In this document: positions 34,837 through 47,000 of the stretch, in pieces
Layout: each line of letters starts with the position of its first letter
Numbering within the stretch: position 1 is the stretch's first letter
Notes under the pieces: generated by a model
What the model was told of the DNA's origin: nothing
The model's input: only the letters and a program-made list of their open reading frames with translations
Databases searched by the model: none
Source of the DNA: Eutreptiella sp. 'Long Island Sound 2002'
Taxonomy: Eukaryota > Euglenozoa > Euglenophyceae > Eutreptiales > Eutreptiaceae
Assembly (NCBI GenBank): GCA_964036045.1
Contig: OZ038382.1
Span: 81,133,918-81,197,917 of the forward strand
Direction: 5' to 3'
DNA length: 64,000 bases
Made by a program: the position numbers and the translations under genes

Positions 34837-35319
34837 ATGTGTGACATACCAAACGACATTGCCATGGATGGCAACCTTGGCGAGCCACCAGCGGTGGACA
34901 CACGGGAAGCCGAGAAAGTGGACGCACTGCAGCTAAAGCTTTTCCATGGGGGAAGTTGTACAGGGCATCAAGGTTGCTGGGGCCAGCAAGCCAATCAAAC
35001 CCTCTCTCGAATGGGGAACAAGTCTCGTGTCACACGGAAAATGGGTAGTATCAAGGAGTCGAGAAGTGTACAGGCCATTGCAAATTGCGTGGAGTTGCGA
35101 TGGACCAAGGTGAATCGCAAGGAATTGAAGATTGACAGGACCATGGAATTTGGGCAATCGCGGCTCATCGATTGGGACCACGTGGCAGAGGTAAAGCAGG
35201 ATATAGTTGCAAACCCCCCTGATAGCCGACTGCAGCTTCTGGTCCGGGACGACAAAGGTATGGGAATGCCGCTTCCTAATTCGATCCACGTAACGGGCTA
35301 CTTTGCCTGCCCTATGTGA
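34837..35319 (+). CDS. Unrecognised ORF (160 codons), possibly two frames
   Basis: The frame opens with ATG at 34837 (MCDIPNDIAMDGNLGEPPAV, REAEKVDALQ) and ends RLQLLVRDDKGMGMPLPNSI, VTGYFACPM. Both ends look protein-like, but the middle (GSCTGHQGCWGQQANQTLS) looks less so. In the shifted frame an ATG at 34946 gives MGEVVQGIKVAGASKPIKPS and WGTSLVSHGKWVVSRSREVY to a TGA at 35111. A pair of compensating indels, or two exons, would explain this. No family is recognised. Confidence 0.35.
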   Translation: MCDIPNDIAMDGNLGEPPAVDTREAEKVDALQLKLFHGGSCTGHQGCWGQQANQTLSRMGNKSRVTRKMGSIKESRSVQAIANCVELRWTKVNRKELKIDRTMEFGQSRLIDWDHVAEVKQDIVANPPDSRLQLLVRDDKGMGMPLPNSIHVTGYFACPM

Positions 35320-35325
35320 TGTGCC

Positions 35326-35550
35326 ATGTTGTTTTATTTAGTGGGAGCCCTGTGGGTGGTCGGAGGCCAACAGGGCGTTGCGGCGTGTGACAAAATTTGC
35401 AAGGATGTGATGGCAGGGATGGGCGAGGTCGAGGACCGGATGACCAATTTTGACGTGTGTATCATCAAGGTTCATACATCCGTTGACATTAGGCGAAAGC
35501 TGGGAGCCCCTTGGGGCCAGCACCAATTTGTGTTTACCGGGGGGCTCTAA
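35326..35550 (+). CDS. Small putative secreted protein (74 codons)
   Basis: The ATG at 35326 gives MLFYLVGALWVVGGQQGVAA, a hydrophobic N-terminus of the kind seen in signal peptides, with a possible cleavage after the Ala-Ala. Then come CDKICKDVMAGMGEVEDRM and a hydrophilic helical body ending VFTGGL. It starts seven bases after the stop of the previous frame. It is unrecognised and could also be a membrane-anchored fragment. Confidence 0.35.
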   Translation: MLFYLVGALWVVGGQQGVAACDKICKDVMAGMGEVEDRMTNFDVCIIKVHTSVDIRRKLGAPWGQHQFVFTGGL

Positions 35551-35968
35551 TGCAATGGCAAAACACCCCCCCCTCCACAAGCCCCCCACCCCAACCCTAG
35601 CACCCCCTGAGGGAGCAAGGCATGGCAAGGGACCGGGGCCCAACCCCCAAAGGCGTTATTGCTCCTTTCCACCGTTCTCAGCGCATTTGGTTGATTTGCG
35701 AGGGGAGGGTGGGCACTCTGCATGGAGATGTGCTAGGTTGGCTGGGGATACCGGGGGGGGGGGGTTAGTGGTGACAGCCCAAGCTAGTTACAAGGGGGGG
35801 GGTGGCCACCCTTGAAATGACCCAACTTGTGAGGGGTGCGTACTATTACCTTTTATTTCTAATCGGTAGCGGCAAACTGAAATTGCTTGGTGTCATAGCG
35901 AAATTGGTCATTACACTTCATTCAGGCTCCTTGTCGCAGCCTGCCCATTGAAAAGGAGTTGCATTACA
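35551..35968. other. C- and G-run-rich spacer
   Basis: C runs at 35566-35572 and around 35580-35610, and G runs at 35753-35764 and 35796-35804. No gene is seen. Confidence 0.5.
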
Positions 35969-36205
35969 ATGTCTCACAACCAAAGGCAACAGGCTTACAA
36001 GGCAATAGCATACGTCTTTAAGGGTGGATGCACTCAGCCGGCATGTCGGGATCACACCTTCACGGACCCACTCAACAAGATTGTGGAACGCAAACAGGTG
36101 ATTGCCATGTATACAATGCGATGCTTCCTTAGAATGAAACCCGAAACTTTGTGGCGCGTATGCAGCTACATGGCCTCGCCGAAGTGTATAGTACCAGGCT
36201 TCTAG
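35969..36205 (+). CDS. Unrecognised ORF (78 codons)
   Basis: The ATG at 35969 starts MSHNQRQQAYKAIAYVFKGG. The frame continues CTQPACRDHTFTDPLNKIVE, MYTMRCFLRMKPETLWRVC to a TAG. It has five cysteines and a basic, helical N-terminus. It lies just outside the satellite. No family is recognised. Confidence 0.3.
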   Translation: MSHNQRQQAYKAIAYVFKGGCTQPACRDHTFTDPLNKIVERKQVIAMYTMRCFLRMKPETLWRVCSYMASPKCIVPGF

Positions 36206-36474
36206 AAGCTAGCGAAGGAGCTCCGCGCTGGATAAATGTGGTGGTATCACTTTGGTACCACACGTCAGGGCCATATGGGCAGCTGGCCGCATTTGCTTGA
36301 CGATTGTCCCCGTGTTGCTGAACTTCGCGGTAAGCCCCGCCTCCAGAATTGCTTCACACATCAAGGTGACAGCTGTCTTCTTACACTGCTTATCCCCAGC
36401 CGCCGGTTGTAGGAAATTGTTTACCACATCTCACGTCCACCGTGTTGCGCCCTCATGTGTTGTCCAGCTGGGCT
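36206..36474. other. Linker before satellite, no clear gene
   Basis: A minus frame of 72 codons (36427-36209) starts at GTG and shows no motif. Satellite similarity begins around 36475. Confidence 0.35.
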
Positions 36475-38690
36475 AAAAACACTTGTTTGGGCATCCCCAA
36501 TGGTCCAGGCACACCTTTTTGACCCATTTTTCACCCATTTTTTGTTTTGAGCCCGCGGCCACGGGTTTTGCTTCATGGAAACCCCCAAAATGCCTTGAAA
36601 ATGGGCCAATTGGCACCCAAAATGGGTCAAAAATGGGTCAAAAAACGTGTCTTTCCAAAAGTGATTTTGTATCATTGGAGATGCTCAAACAAGTGTTTTC
36701 AGCCTATTTTGAGCCCGTGGTGACGCACTTTGGCCCATGGAGAACCCCAAAATGTCTTGAAAATGGGGCTTTGTGGGACCAAATATGGGTCAAAAATGAG
36801 TCAAAAGCGTCTTTTTCCAAAAGTGATCTTGGATCATTTGGGATGTTCCAACAAGTGTTTTTAGCCCGTGATTTCTCGTTTTGCCTCATGGAAAACCCCA
36901 AAATGCCTTGAAAATGAGCCAATTTGGGACCCAAAATGGGTCAAAAATGGGTCAAAAATCGTGTCTTTCCAATGTTGTCTCATTGGAGATGCTCAAACAG
37001 GTGTTTCCGGCCTATTTTGAGCCCGTGGTCACACATTTTGGCCCATGGAGAACCCCAAAATGTCTTGAAAATGGGGCGTTGTGGAACCAAAAATGGGTCA
37101 AAAACGCAAGTTTCCAAAACTGATCTTGGACCATTTCGGAGTGCTCCAACAAGTGTTTTTAGTCCGTTTTGACCCTGTGGTGACGCTTTTTGGCCCATGG
37201 AAAAATTGCTTGAAAGTGGGCCGTTTTGGGACCAAAAAATGGGCAAAAATGGGTCAAACACGTGTTATTCCAAAAGTGATGTTGGACCATTTGGGATGCT
37301 CCAACAAGCGTTTTTAGCCCATTTTCACCCCGTGGTGATGTGTTTTGGCCCATGGAAAACCCCAAAACGCCTTGACAATGGGCCCTTTTCTGACCAAAAG
37401 TGGGTCAAAAAGGGGTCAAAGGCGTCTTTTTTCAAAAGTCATCTTGGACCATTTGGGATGCTCAAACAAGTTTTTTTCGCTCGTTTTAGGCCCGCGGTGA
37501 TGCGTTTGGGCCCATGGGAAACCCAAAAATGCCTTGAAAATGGGCCGTTTCGGAACCAAAATTTGGTCAAAAATGGGTGAAAAAAGCAGCTTTCCCAAAA
37601 CTAATCTTGGACCATTTGGGATGCTCCCACAAGTGTTTTTAGTCCGTTTTGAGCCCGTGGTTACGCGTTTTGGCTCATGGAAAAAACACGCTTTTGACCC
37701 TTTTTTGACCAACTTTTGGTCAGAAAATGGCCCATTTTCAAGGCGTTTTGGGGTTTTCCATGGGCCAAAACGTGTCACAACGGGGTCAAAATGGGCTAAA
37801 AACACTTGTTGGAGCATCCCAAATGGTCCAAGATCAGTTTTGGAAAATTGCTTCTTTGAATCCCATTTTTGACCCATTTTTGGTCCCACAACACCCCATT
37901 TTCAAGACATTTTGGGGTTCTCCATGGGCCAAAGTGCGTCACCATGGGCTCAAAATAGGCTGAAACTAGTTGTTTGAGCATCTCCAATGATAAAACATCA
38001 GTTTTGGAAAGACAAGTTTTTTGACCCATTTTTGACCCATTTTGGGTCCTAAATTGGCCCACTTTCAAGGCCTTTTTGGGTTTTCCTTGGGCCGAAATGC
38101 GTCACCACGGGTTCAAAATGGGCCAAAAGCACTTGTTGGAACATGTGGAATGATTCAAGATCACTTTTGGAAAAACACGCTTTTGAGCCATTTTGGACCC
38201 ATTTTTGGTCCCACAACGGCCCATTTTCAAGGCATCACGTTTGGAAAGACACGTTTTTGGATCCATTTTTGACCCATTTTGGATCCCAAATTGGCCCATT
38301 TTCAAGCACTTGTAGGGTCTTCACTGGGCCAAAATGCGTGACCACATGCTCAAAACGGGCTAAGATTACTTGTTGGAGCATCCCAAATGGTCCAACATCA
38401 CTTTTGGAAAAAACGTGTTTTTAACACATTTTTGAGCCATGCTTGATCCCAAAACCGCCAATTTGCAAGGAATTTTTGGTTTTTCTATGGGGCTAAATGT
38501 GTCACCATGGGCTGCCAAAAAGGCTAAAAACACTCATTTGAGCATCCCAAATGGCCTCGGATCACTTTTGGAAAAACATGCTTTTGACCCATTTTTGACC
38601 CATTTGTTGACCCATTTTTGGTGCCACGAGGGCCCACTTTCAAGCAATTTTGGGATTTTCCATGGGCCAAAACGCGTCATCAAATACCCC
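36475..38690. repeat. Diverged 158-bp satellite monomers, partly inverted
   Basis: The units share words such as CCATGGGCCAAAACGCGTCA, GGGCTCAAAACGGGCTAAAA, CACTTGTTGGAGCATCCC and TTTTTGACCCATTTTTGG. About 36475-36545 reads in the plus sense, 36546-37683 in the minus sense, and 37684-38690 in the plus sense. The segment 36880-37420 and the segment 37690-38100 form a large imperfect inverted repeat. They share unusual variants, for example TTTTGGTCAGAAAA and AAGACATTTTGGGGTTCTCC. Confidence 0.9.
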
Positions 38691-40146
38691 AACGTCCACA
38701 GTGGTGTGGCATCGCATGGGGTATGGGGGGCATTCTCTATGCAAGATGAAATTTTGGGTCCAAGTGTGATGCCGCACCACCCGCCCCCCAGCAACACAGT
38801 GCATGAAGGTAACAAGTTTGGTGGCGCCGTGGCAAAATCGTCTTGCACACCTGGTGCAACAGTGGCACAGCGGCTTTCTTTTGTGTGGCGTTGTTTTGTT
38901 TTCCGTGCTAATCTTCAAATGTCTGCTTGCCTTTGTAGTACATGGCCTCGTCGCACCTCAAGGTGAACCTATATCTTAGACGGCTGAACTCCAACCCCGA
39001 TTTTAAACCCAAAAATGCAAAAAGCGGAATTTTTCAAAAGTGGTGTAGAAATGGGTATTTGACCTTAGAGAAAATAGGGTAACATATGATATGAGGATGA
39101 AGGTTATGCAAATGTATGAATGACTCGGAAAAATGGATTGCAGGTATGTAGCTAATGCAGGAGCATAACGAAGGCAGGGGTAGAAATTAAGGGAAGTGGG
39201 CACAGTACACAAGCGCATCAGTTAGCACATTACACCCCAAAACCCCCAAGTAACAAAGTTGACTTGACCTGTTACTGTGTGAAAGGGGAGCGACAACAAA
39301 ATCAAATCTCTCAATATGGAAGAACTGTATTGCTTGTACTGCATTGTACTACATTGTATACGCATTTGCACGTTCATCATCCGCATATCGGTAGAGAAAA
39401 ATTTATGTAGTTTTTTTAGAAAAGGAAATGTCTACTGAAATGTCGGGAGACCTCAGTCCTGTCGAAATTTCGAAAGGCACCTCATTCGTTGAAGTGAACA
39501 CAGAACACACACGGTCTTCCGAAATTTCGGAATCCCAATTGTCTTCCGAAATTTCGGAAGGCAGACACATCGTAAACCGTCTGCCAAAATTTCGTAAAAC
39601 ATTACGTTTACCAAAACAAACAAACAATTTCCGTCACAAAATTTCTACACACAACCCAAATACCAAAATTTCAGATAGCAATTCCTCTACCGAAATTTCG
39701 GAAAAATTACTTTCATTGCTTCACCCGAAGTAATTCAAGTTGCACACATCCCACTGAACAGTAATCAACAAATATGTGAATGCTACAATTGCTGAATGAA
39801 TTCCATAAATTTCAGATGTCAAGTAAACGTCCTATGTTAACGCTGTAAGGAACCTCGCCCCACAGTGATTTCTATCCACTAAATGAATGAATTCATTTAC
39901 GGGTCACGATCTCGTATGTTCACTTCGGAGCTTCATTTAGGGACATGAATGGATCACAGGCATTGACATGTTGCATGATGCGGCTGCCGGTGGTGTCAGT
40001 GCCACATTTGTGCTGTTCTGTCTCCAAATGCGTGCTGAAAAAAGTACACGCCCATCCTGCAACAAATTTCTGGCTGATGTCGGTGTGACACCAAGGAAGA
40101 GGTGTATTACAATTTTTGCCAAAGAGGTGATGTGTATCTGGCGTTC
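38691..40146. mobile_element. 1.46-kb insertion in the satellite
   Basis: The flanking satellite is duplicated at offset 1644 (40171 matches 41815), and 38439 matches 41540 at offset 3101. The difference, 1457 bp, is present only in the left copy. The uninterrupted site in the right copy reads GCGTCATCACGAGCTCAAAA near 41775. Left flank identity ends at GCGTCATCA and right flank identity resumes at TCAAAACGGG, so about 5 bp of target (CGAGC) seems lost and no clear target duplication is seen. No terminal inverted repeats or transposase are recognised. It contains the GAAATTTC palindrome cluster and protein-like bits (near 39970-40140, SATFVLFCLQMRAEK). Confidence 0.7.
39430..39705. repeat. 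Cluster of CCGAAATTTCGG palindromes
   Basis: Variants of the palindrome TTCCGAAATTTCGGAA occur near 39432, 39462, 39513, 39545, 39580, 39640, 39665 and 39692. The overlapping plus frame (39428-39735) translates the core as repeated Glu-Ile-Ser in a Ser/Thr-rich chain. I do not call this a gene. Confidence 0.8.
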
Positions 40147-43100
40147 AAAACGGGCTAAAAACACTTGTTGGAGAATTCCGAATGGTCCAAGATCAGTTTT
40201 GGAAAATTGCGTTTTTGACCCATTTTTGCCCATTTTTGGTTCCAAAAAGGCCCATTTTCAAGGCATTTTGCGGTTCTCCATGGGCCAAAAAAAATGTGTC
40301 ACCACAAGCTCAAAACGGGCTGAAAACACTTATTTGAGCATCCCCAATGATACAACATCACTTTTGGAAAGACATGTTTTTTGACTCATTTTGACCCATT
40401 TTTGGGTGCCAAAACGGGCCCTTTTCAACGCATTTTGGGGTTTTCCATGGGCCACAAAGCGTCACCACGGGGGCAAAACGTATTGAAATAACTTGTTGGA
40501 GCATCCCAAACGGTCCAACATCACTTCTGGAAAAACACGCTTTGGACCCATTTTTGGCCCATTTTTGGTCCCACAACGGCCCCTTTTCAAGACATTTTTG
40601 GGTTTTCCATGGGCCAAAATGCGTCCCCACGGGCTCAAAAAAACGCGCTAAAAATATTTGTTTGGGCATCCCCAATGGTCCACGATCACTTTTAGAAAAA
40701 CACACGTTTTTGACCCATTTTTGACCCATTTCTTTCCCAAAACGGCCCATTTGCAAGGAATTTTGGGGTTTTCTATGGGCCAAAACGCATCACCATGGGC
40801 TGAAAACAAGTGTGAAAACAGTTGTTTCAGCATCCCAAATAGTCCTGGATCACTTTTGGAAAAACACACTTTTGACCCCTTTTTGACCCATTTTTGGTTC
40901 CAAAACGGGGCCTTCTCAGCGCATTTTGGGTTTTCTATGGGCCAAAACCCGTCACCACGGGCTCCAAAAGGGCTGCAAACACTTGTTTGAGCATTCCAAA
41001 TGGTCCAAGAACACCTTCGGAAAAATGCGTTTCTGACCCCTTTGGGACCTACTTTCTGTCTCAAAAGGGGCGCTTTTCAAGGCATTTTGGGGTTTTCCAT
41101 GGGCCAAAACGCGTAACGTCGAGCTCAAAATTGGCGAAAAAAAACTTCTTCCGGCATCCCAAATGGTCCAGGATCACTTTTCGAAACACACGCTTTCGAC
41201 CCATTTTTGACCCATTTTTGGTCCAAAACAGGCCCATTGTCAAGGAACTTTGGGTTTTTCCATGGGCCAAAGTGCGTCACCACGGGCTCAAAACGGGCTA
41301 AAACTACTTGTTTGGGCATCCCCAATGGTCCAGGATCACCTTTAGCAAAAACACATTTTTCACCCATTTGTTGACCCGTTTTTGTTTCCAAAATGGCCCA
41401 TTTTCAAGGCATTTTGGGGTTTTCCATGGGCCACAACGCGTCACCACGTGCTCCAAGCGGGCGAAAAAACTTGTTGAAGCATCCCAAATGGTCCAACATC
41501 ACTTTTGGAAAAAACGTGTTTTTAACACATTTTTGACCCATGCTTGATCCCAAAACCGCCAATTTGCAAGGAATTTTTGGTTTTTCTATGGGGCTAAATG
41601 TGTCACCATGGGCTGCCAAAAAGGCTAAAAACACTCATTTGAGCATCCCAAATGGCCCCGGATCACTTTTGGAAAAACATGCTTTTGACCCATTTTTGAC
41701 CCATTTGTTGACCCATTTTTGGTGCCACAAGGGCCCACTTTCAAGCAATTTTGGGATTTTCCATGGGCCAAAACGCGTCATCACGAGCTCAAAACGGGCT
41801 AAAAACACTTGTTGGAGAATTCCGAATGGTCCAAGATCAGTTTTGGAAAATTGCGTTTTTGACCCATTTTTGCCCATTTTTGGTTCCAAAAAGGCCCATT
41901 TTCAAGGCATTTTGCGGTTCTCCATGGGCCAAAAAAAATGTGTCACCACGGGCTCAAAACGGGCTGAAAACACTTATTTGAGCATCCCCAATGATACAAC
42001 ATCACTTTTGGAAAGACATGTTTTTTGACTCATTTTGACCCATTTTTGGGTGCCAAAACGGGCCCTTTTCAACGCATTTTGGGGTTTTCCATGGGCCACA
42101 AAGCGTCACCACGGGGGCAAAACGTATTGAAATAACTTGTTGGAGCATCCCAAACGGTCCAACATCACTTCTGGAAAAACACGCTTTGGACCCATTTTTG
42201 ACCCATTTTTGGTCCCACAACGGCCCCTTTCCAAGACATTTTTGGGTTTTCCATGGGCCAAAATGCGTCCCCACGGGCTCAAAAAAACGCGCTAAAATAT
42301 TTGTTTGGGCATCCCCAATGGTCCAGGATCACTTTTAGAAAAACACACTTTTTTGACCCATTTTTGACGCATTTCTTTCCCAAAACGGCCCATTTGCAAG
42401 GAATTTTGGGGTTTTCTATGGGCCAAAACGCATCACCATGGGCTGAAAACAAGTGTGAAAACAGTTGTTTCAGCATCCCAAATAGTCCTGGATCACTTTT
42501 GGAAAAACACACTTTTGACCCCTTTTTGACCCATTTTTGGTTCCAAAACGGGGCCTTCTCAGCGCATTTTGGGTTTTCTATGGGCCAAAACCCGTCACCA
42601 CGGGCTCCAAAAGGGCTGCAAACACTTGTTTGAGCATTCCAAATGGTCCAAGAACACCTTCGGAAAAATGCGTTTCTGACCCCTTTGGGACCTACTTTCT
42701 GTCTCAAAAGGGGCGCTTTTCAAGGCATTTTGGGGTTTTCCATGGGCCAAAACGCGTAACGTCGAGCTCAAAATTGGCGAAAAAAAAACTTCTTCCGGCA
42801 TCCCAAATGGTCCAGGATCACTTTTCGAAACACACGCTTTCGACCCATTTTTGACCCATTTTTGGTCCAAAACAGGCCCATTGTCAAGGAACTTTGGGGT
42901 TTTCCATGGGCCAAAGTGCGTCACCACGGGCTCAAAACGGGCTAAAACTACTTGTTTGGGCATCCCGAATGATCCAAGATCACATTCGGAAAAAACGCCT
43001 TTTTCACCCAAGGAGTTTTAGGGTTCTCTATTGGCCAGAACGCGTCACCATGGGCGGCAAAAAGGGCTAAAAACACTTATTTGCGCATCCCAAAAAGTCC

Positions 43101-44001
43101 ACGATCGCTTTTGGAAAAACACGCTTTTGACCCATTTTGGACCCATTTTTGGTCCCAAATCCGGGCCTTTTCAAGGCATTTCGGGATTTTCTATGGGGCA
43201 AAACCCATCACCACGGGCTTCAAAGCGCTCCAAACACCTGTTGGAGCATCGCAAATGGTCCAAGATCACTTTCGAAAAAATGCGTGTTTGACCCCTTTGG
43301 GACCTACTTTCTGTCTCAAAAGGGCCGCTTTTCAAAGCATTTTGGGGTTTTCCATGGGCCAAAACGCGTCACGTCGGGCTCAAAATTGGCGAAAAAAACT
43401 TGTTTGAGCATCCCAAATGGTCCACGATCAGTTTTCGAAAAACACGCTTTTGACCCGATTTTGACCCATTTTTGGTCCAAAACAGGCCCATTGTCAAGGA
43501 ATTTTGGGGTTTCCATGGGCCAAAGTGCGTCACCACGGGCTCAAAACGGGCTAAAACTACTTGTTTGGGCATCCCCAATGGTCCAGGATCACCTTTAGCA
43601 AAAACACATTTTTCACCCATTTGTTGACCCGTTTTTGTTTCCAAAATGGCTCATTTTCAAGGCATTTTGGGGTTTTCCATGGGCCACAACGCGTCACCAC
43701 GTGCTCCAAGCGGGCGAAAAAACTTGTTGAAGCATCCCAAATGGCCCGGGAGCACATTTGCAAAAACACGCTTTTGACCCATTTTTGACCCATTGTTGGT
43801 CCCAAATTAGCCCATGTGCAAGGAATTTGAGGGTTTTCCATGGGCCAAAGTGCGTCACCACGGGCTCAAAACGGGCTAAAAATACTTGTTTGGGCATCCG
43901 CCATGGTCCATGATCACTTTTGGAGAAAACGTGTTTTTGACCCATTTGTTGACCCATTTTTGGTCCCAAAATGGCCCATTTTCCAGGCATTTTGGGGTTT
44001 T
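40147..44001. repeat. Diverged 158-bp satellite monomers with a 1.64-kb duplication
   Basis: Plus-oriented monomers of the same satellite are less regular than those to the right. About 40147-41325 is repeated at 41790-42965 (offset 1644). Variants such as the GTCCCCACGGGCTC unit and the CTTCTTCCGGCATCC unit occur in both. The 41303-41460 monomers recur at 43555-43735. Confidence 0.9.
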
Positions 44002-47000
44002 CCATGGGCTAAAACGCGTCACCGCGGGCTCAAAGCGGGCGAAAAAACTTGTTTGAGCATCCCAAATGGTCCACGATCACTTTTGCAAAAACACCCTTTT
44101 GACCCAAATTTGACCCATTTTTGGTCCCAAAACATCCCATTTGCAAGGAATTTTGGGGTTCTTTGTGGGTCCCAATGCGTCACCACGGGCTCAAAATGGG
44201 CTAAAAACACTTGTTGGGGCATCCCAAATGGTCTAGCGGCACTTTTGGGAAAATACGTTTCGACCCATTTTCAACCCATTTTTGGTCCCAAAACAACCCA
44301 CTTTCAAGCAATTTTGGCATTTTCCAAGGCCCAAAACGTGTCGCCACGGGCTCAAAACGGACTAAAAACACTTGTTGGAGCATTCCAAATGGTCCAAGAT
44401 CAGTTTTGGGAAATTGCTTTTTTGACCCATTTTTGGTTCCAAGATGGCCCATTTTCAAGGCATTTTGGGGTTTTTCCATGGGCTCAAACGCGTCACCGCG
44501 GGCTCAAAGCGGGCGAAAAAACTTGTTTGAGCATCCCAAATGGTCCACGATCTCTTTTTCAAAAACACACTTTTGACCCTAATCTGACCCATTTTTGGTC
44601 CCAAAACATCCCATTTGCAAGGAATTTTGGGGTTCTTTGTGGGTCCCAATGCGTCACCACGGGCTCAAAATGGGCTAAAACCACTTGTTGGAGCATCTTA
44701 AATGGTCCAGCATCACTTTTGGGAAAATACATTTTGACCCATTTTCAACCCATTTTTGGTCCCACAACGGCCCACTTTCAAGCATTTTTGGGATTTTCCA
44801 GGGCCCAAAACGTGTCGCCACGGGCTCAAAACGGACTAAAAACACTTGTTGGAGCATTCCGAATGGTCCAAGATCAGTTTTGGGAAATTGCTTTCTTGAC
44901 CCTTTTTTGGTTCCAAGATGGCCCATTTTCAAGGCATTTTGGTGTTTTCCATGGGCTAAAACGCGTCACCGCGGGCTCAAAGCGGGCGAAAAAACTTGTT
45001 TGAGCATCCCAAATGGTCCACGATCTCTTTTTCAAAAACACCCTTTTGACCCACTTTTGACCCATTTTTGGTCCCAAAACATCCCATTTGCAAGGAATTT
45101 CGGGGTTCTTTGTGGGTCCCAATGCGTCACCACGGGCTCAAAATGGGCTAAAACCACTTGTTGGAGCATCCCAAATGGTCCAGCATCACTTTTGGGAAAA
45201 TACGTTTTGACCCATTTTCAACCCATTTTTGGTGCCACAACGGCCCACTTTCAAGCAATTTTGGGATTTTCCATGGGCCAAAAGGTCTCGCCACGGGCTC
45301 AAAACGGACTAAAAACACTTGTTGCAGCATTCCCAATGGTCCAAGATCAGTTTTGGGAAATTGCTTTCTTGACCCTTTTTTGGTTCCAAGATGGCCCATT
45401 TTCAAGGCATTTTGGTGTTTTCCATGGGCTAAAACGCGTCACCGCGGGCTCAAAGCGGGCGAAAAAACTTGTTTGAGCATCCCAAATGGTCCACGATCAC
45501 TTTTGCCAAAACACCCTTTTGACCCACCTTTGACCCATTTTTGGTCCCAAAACATCCCATTTGCAAGGAACTTTGGGGTTCTTTGTGGGTCCCAATGCGT
45601 CACCACGGGCTCAAAATGGGCTAAAACCACTTGTTGGAGCATCCCAAGTGGTCCAGCATCACTTTTGGGCAAATGCGTTTTGACCCATTTTCAACCCATT
45701 TTTGGTCCCACAACGGCCCAATTTCAAGCAATTTTGGCATTTTCCAAGGCCCAAAACGTGTCGCCACGGGCTCAAAACGGACTAAAAACACTTGTTGGAG
45801 CAATCGGAATGGTCCAAGATCAGTTTTGGGAAATTGCTTTCTTGACACATTTTTGGTTCCAAGATGGCCCATTTTCAAGGCATTTTGGTGTTTTCCATGG
45901 GCTAAAACGCGTCACCGCGGGCTCAAAGCGGGCGAAAAAACTTGTTTGAGCATCCCAAATGGTCCACGATCTCTTTTTCGAAAACACCCTTTTGACCCAC
46001 TTTTGACCCATTTTTGGTCCCAAAACATCCCATTTGCAAGGAATTTTGGGGTTCTTTGTGGGTCCCAATGCGTCACCAGGGGCTCAAAATGGGCTAAAAC
46101 CACTTGTTGGAGCATCCCAAATGGTCCAGCATCCCTTTTGGGAGAATACCTTTTGACCCATTTCCAACCCATTTTTGGTCCCACAACGGCCCACTTTCAA
46201 GCAATTCTTGGATTTTCCATGGGCCAAAACGTGTCGCCACGGGCTCAAAACGGACTAAAAACACTTGTTGGAGCATTCCCAATGGTCCAAGATCAGTTTT
46301 GGGAAATTGCTTTCTTGACCCATTTTTGGTTCCAAGATGCCCCATTTTCAAGGCATTGTGGTGTTTTCCATGGGCTAAAACGCGTCACCGCGGGCTCAAA
46401 GCGGGCGAAAAAACTTGTTTGAGCATCCCAAATGGTCCACGATCACTTTTGCAAAAACACACTTTTGACCCAAATCTGACCCATTTTTGGTCCCAAAACA
46501 TCCCATTTGCAAGGAATTTTGGGTTCTTTGTGGGTCCCAATGCGTCACCACGGGCTCAAAACGGGCTAAAACCACTTGTTGGAGCATCCCAAATGGTCTA
46601 ACATCACTTTTGGGAAAATACCTTTTGACCCATTTTCAACCCATTTTTGGTCCCACAACGGCCCACTTTCAAGCAATTTTGGCATTTTCCAATGCCCAAA
46701 ACGCGTCGCCACGGGCTCAAAACGGACTAAAAACACTTGTTGGAGCATTCCGAATGGTCCAAGATCAGTTTTGGGAAATTGCTTTTTTGACCCATTTTTG
46801 GTTCCAAGATGGCCCATTTTCAAGGCATTTTGGGGTTTTCCATGGGCTAAAACGCGTCACCGCGGGCTCAAAGCGGGCGAAAAAACTTGTTTGAGCATCC
46901 CAAATGGTCCACGATCACTTTTGCAAAAACACACTTTTGACCCAAATCTGACCCATTTTTGGTCCCAAAAGATCCCATTTGCAAGGAATTTTGGGGTTCT

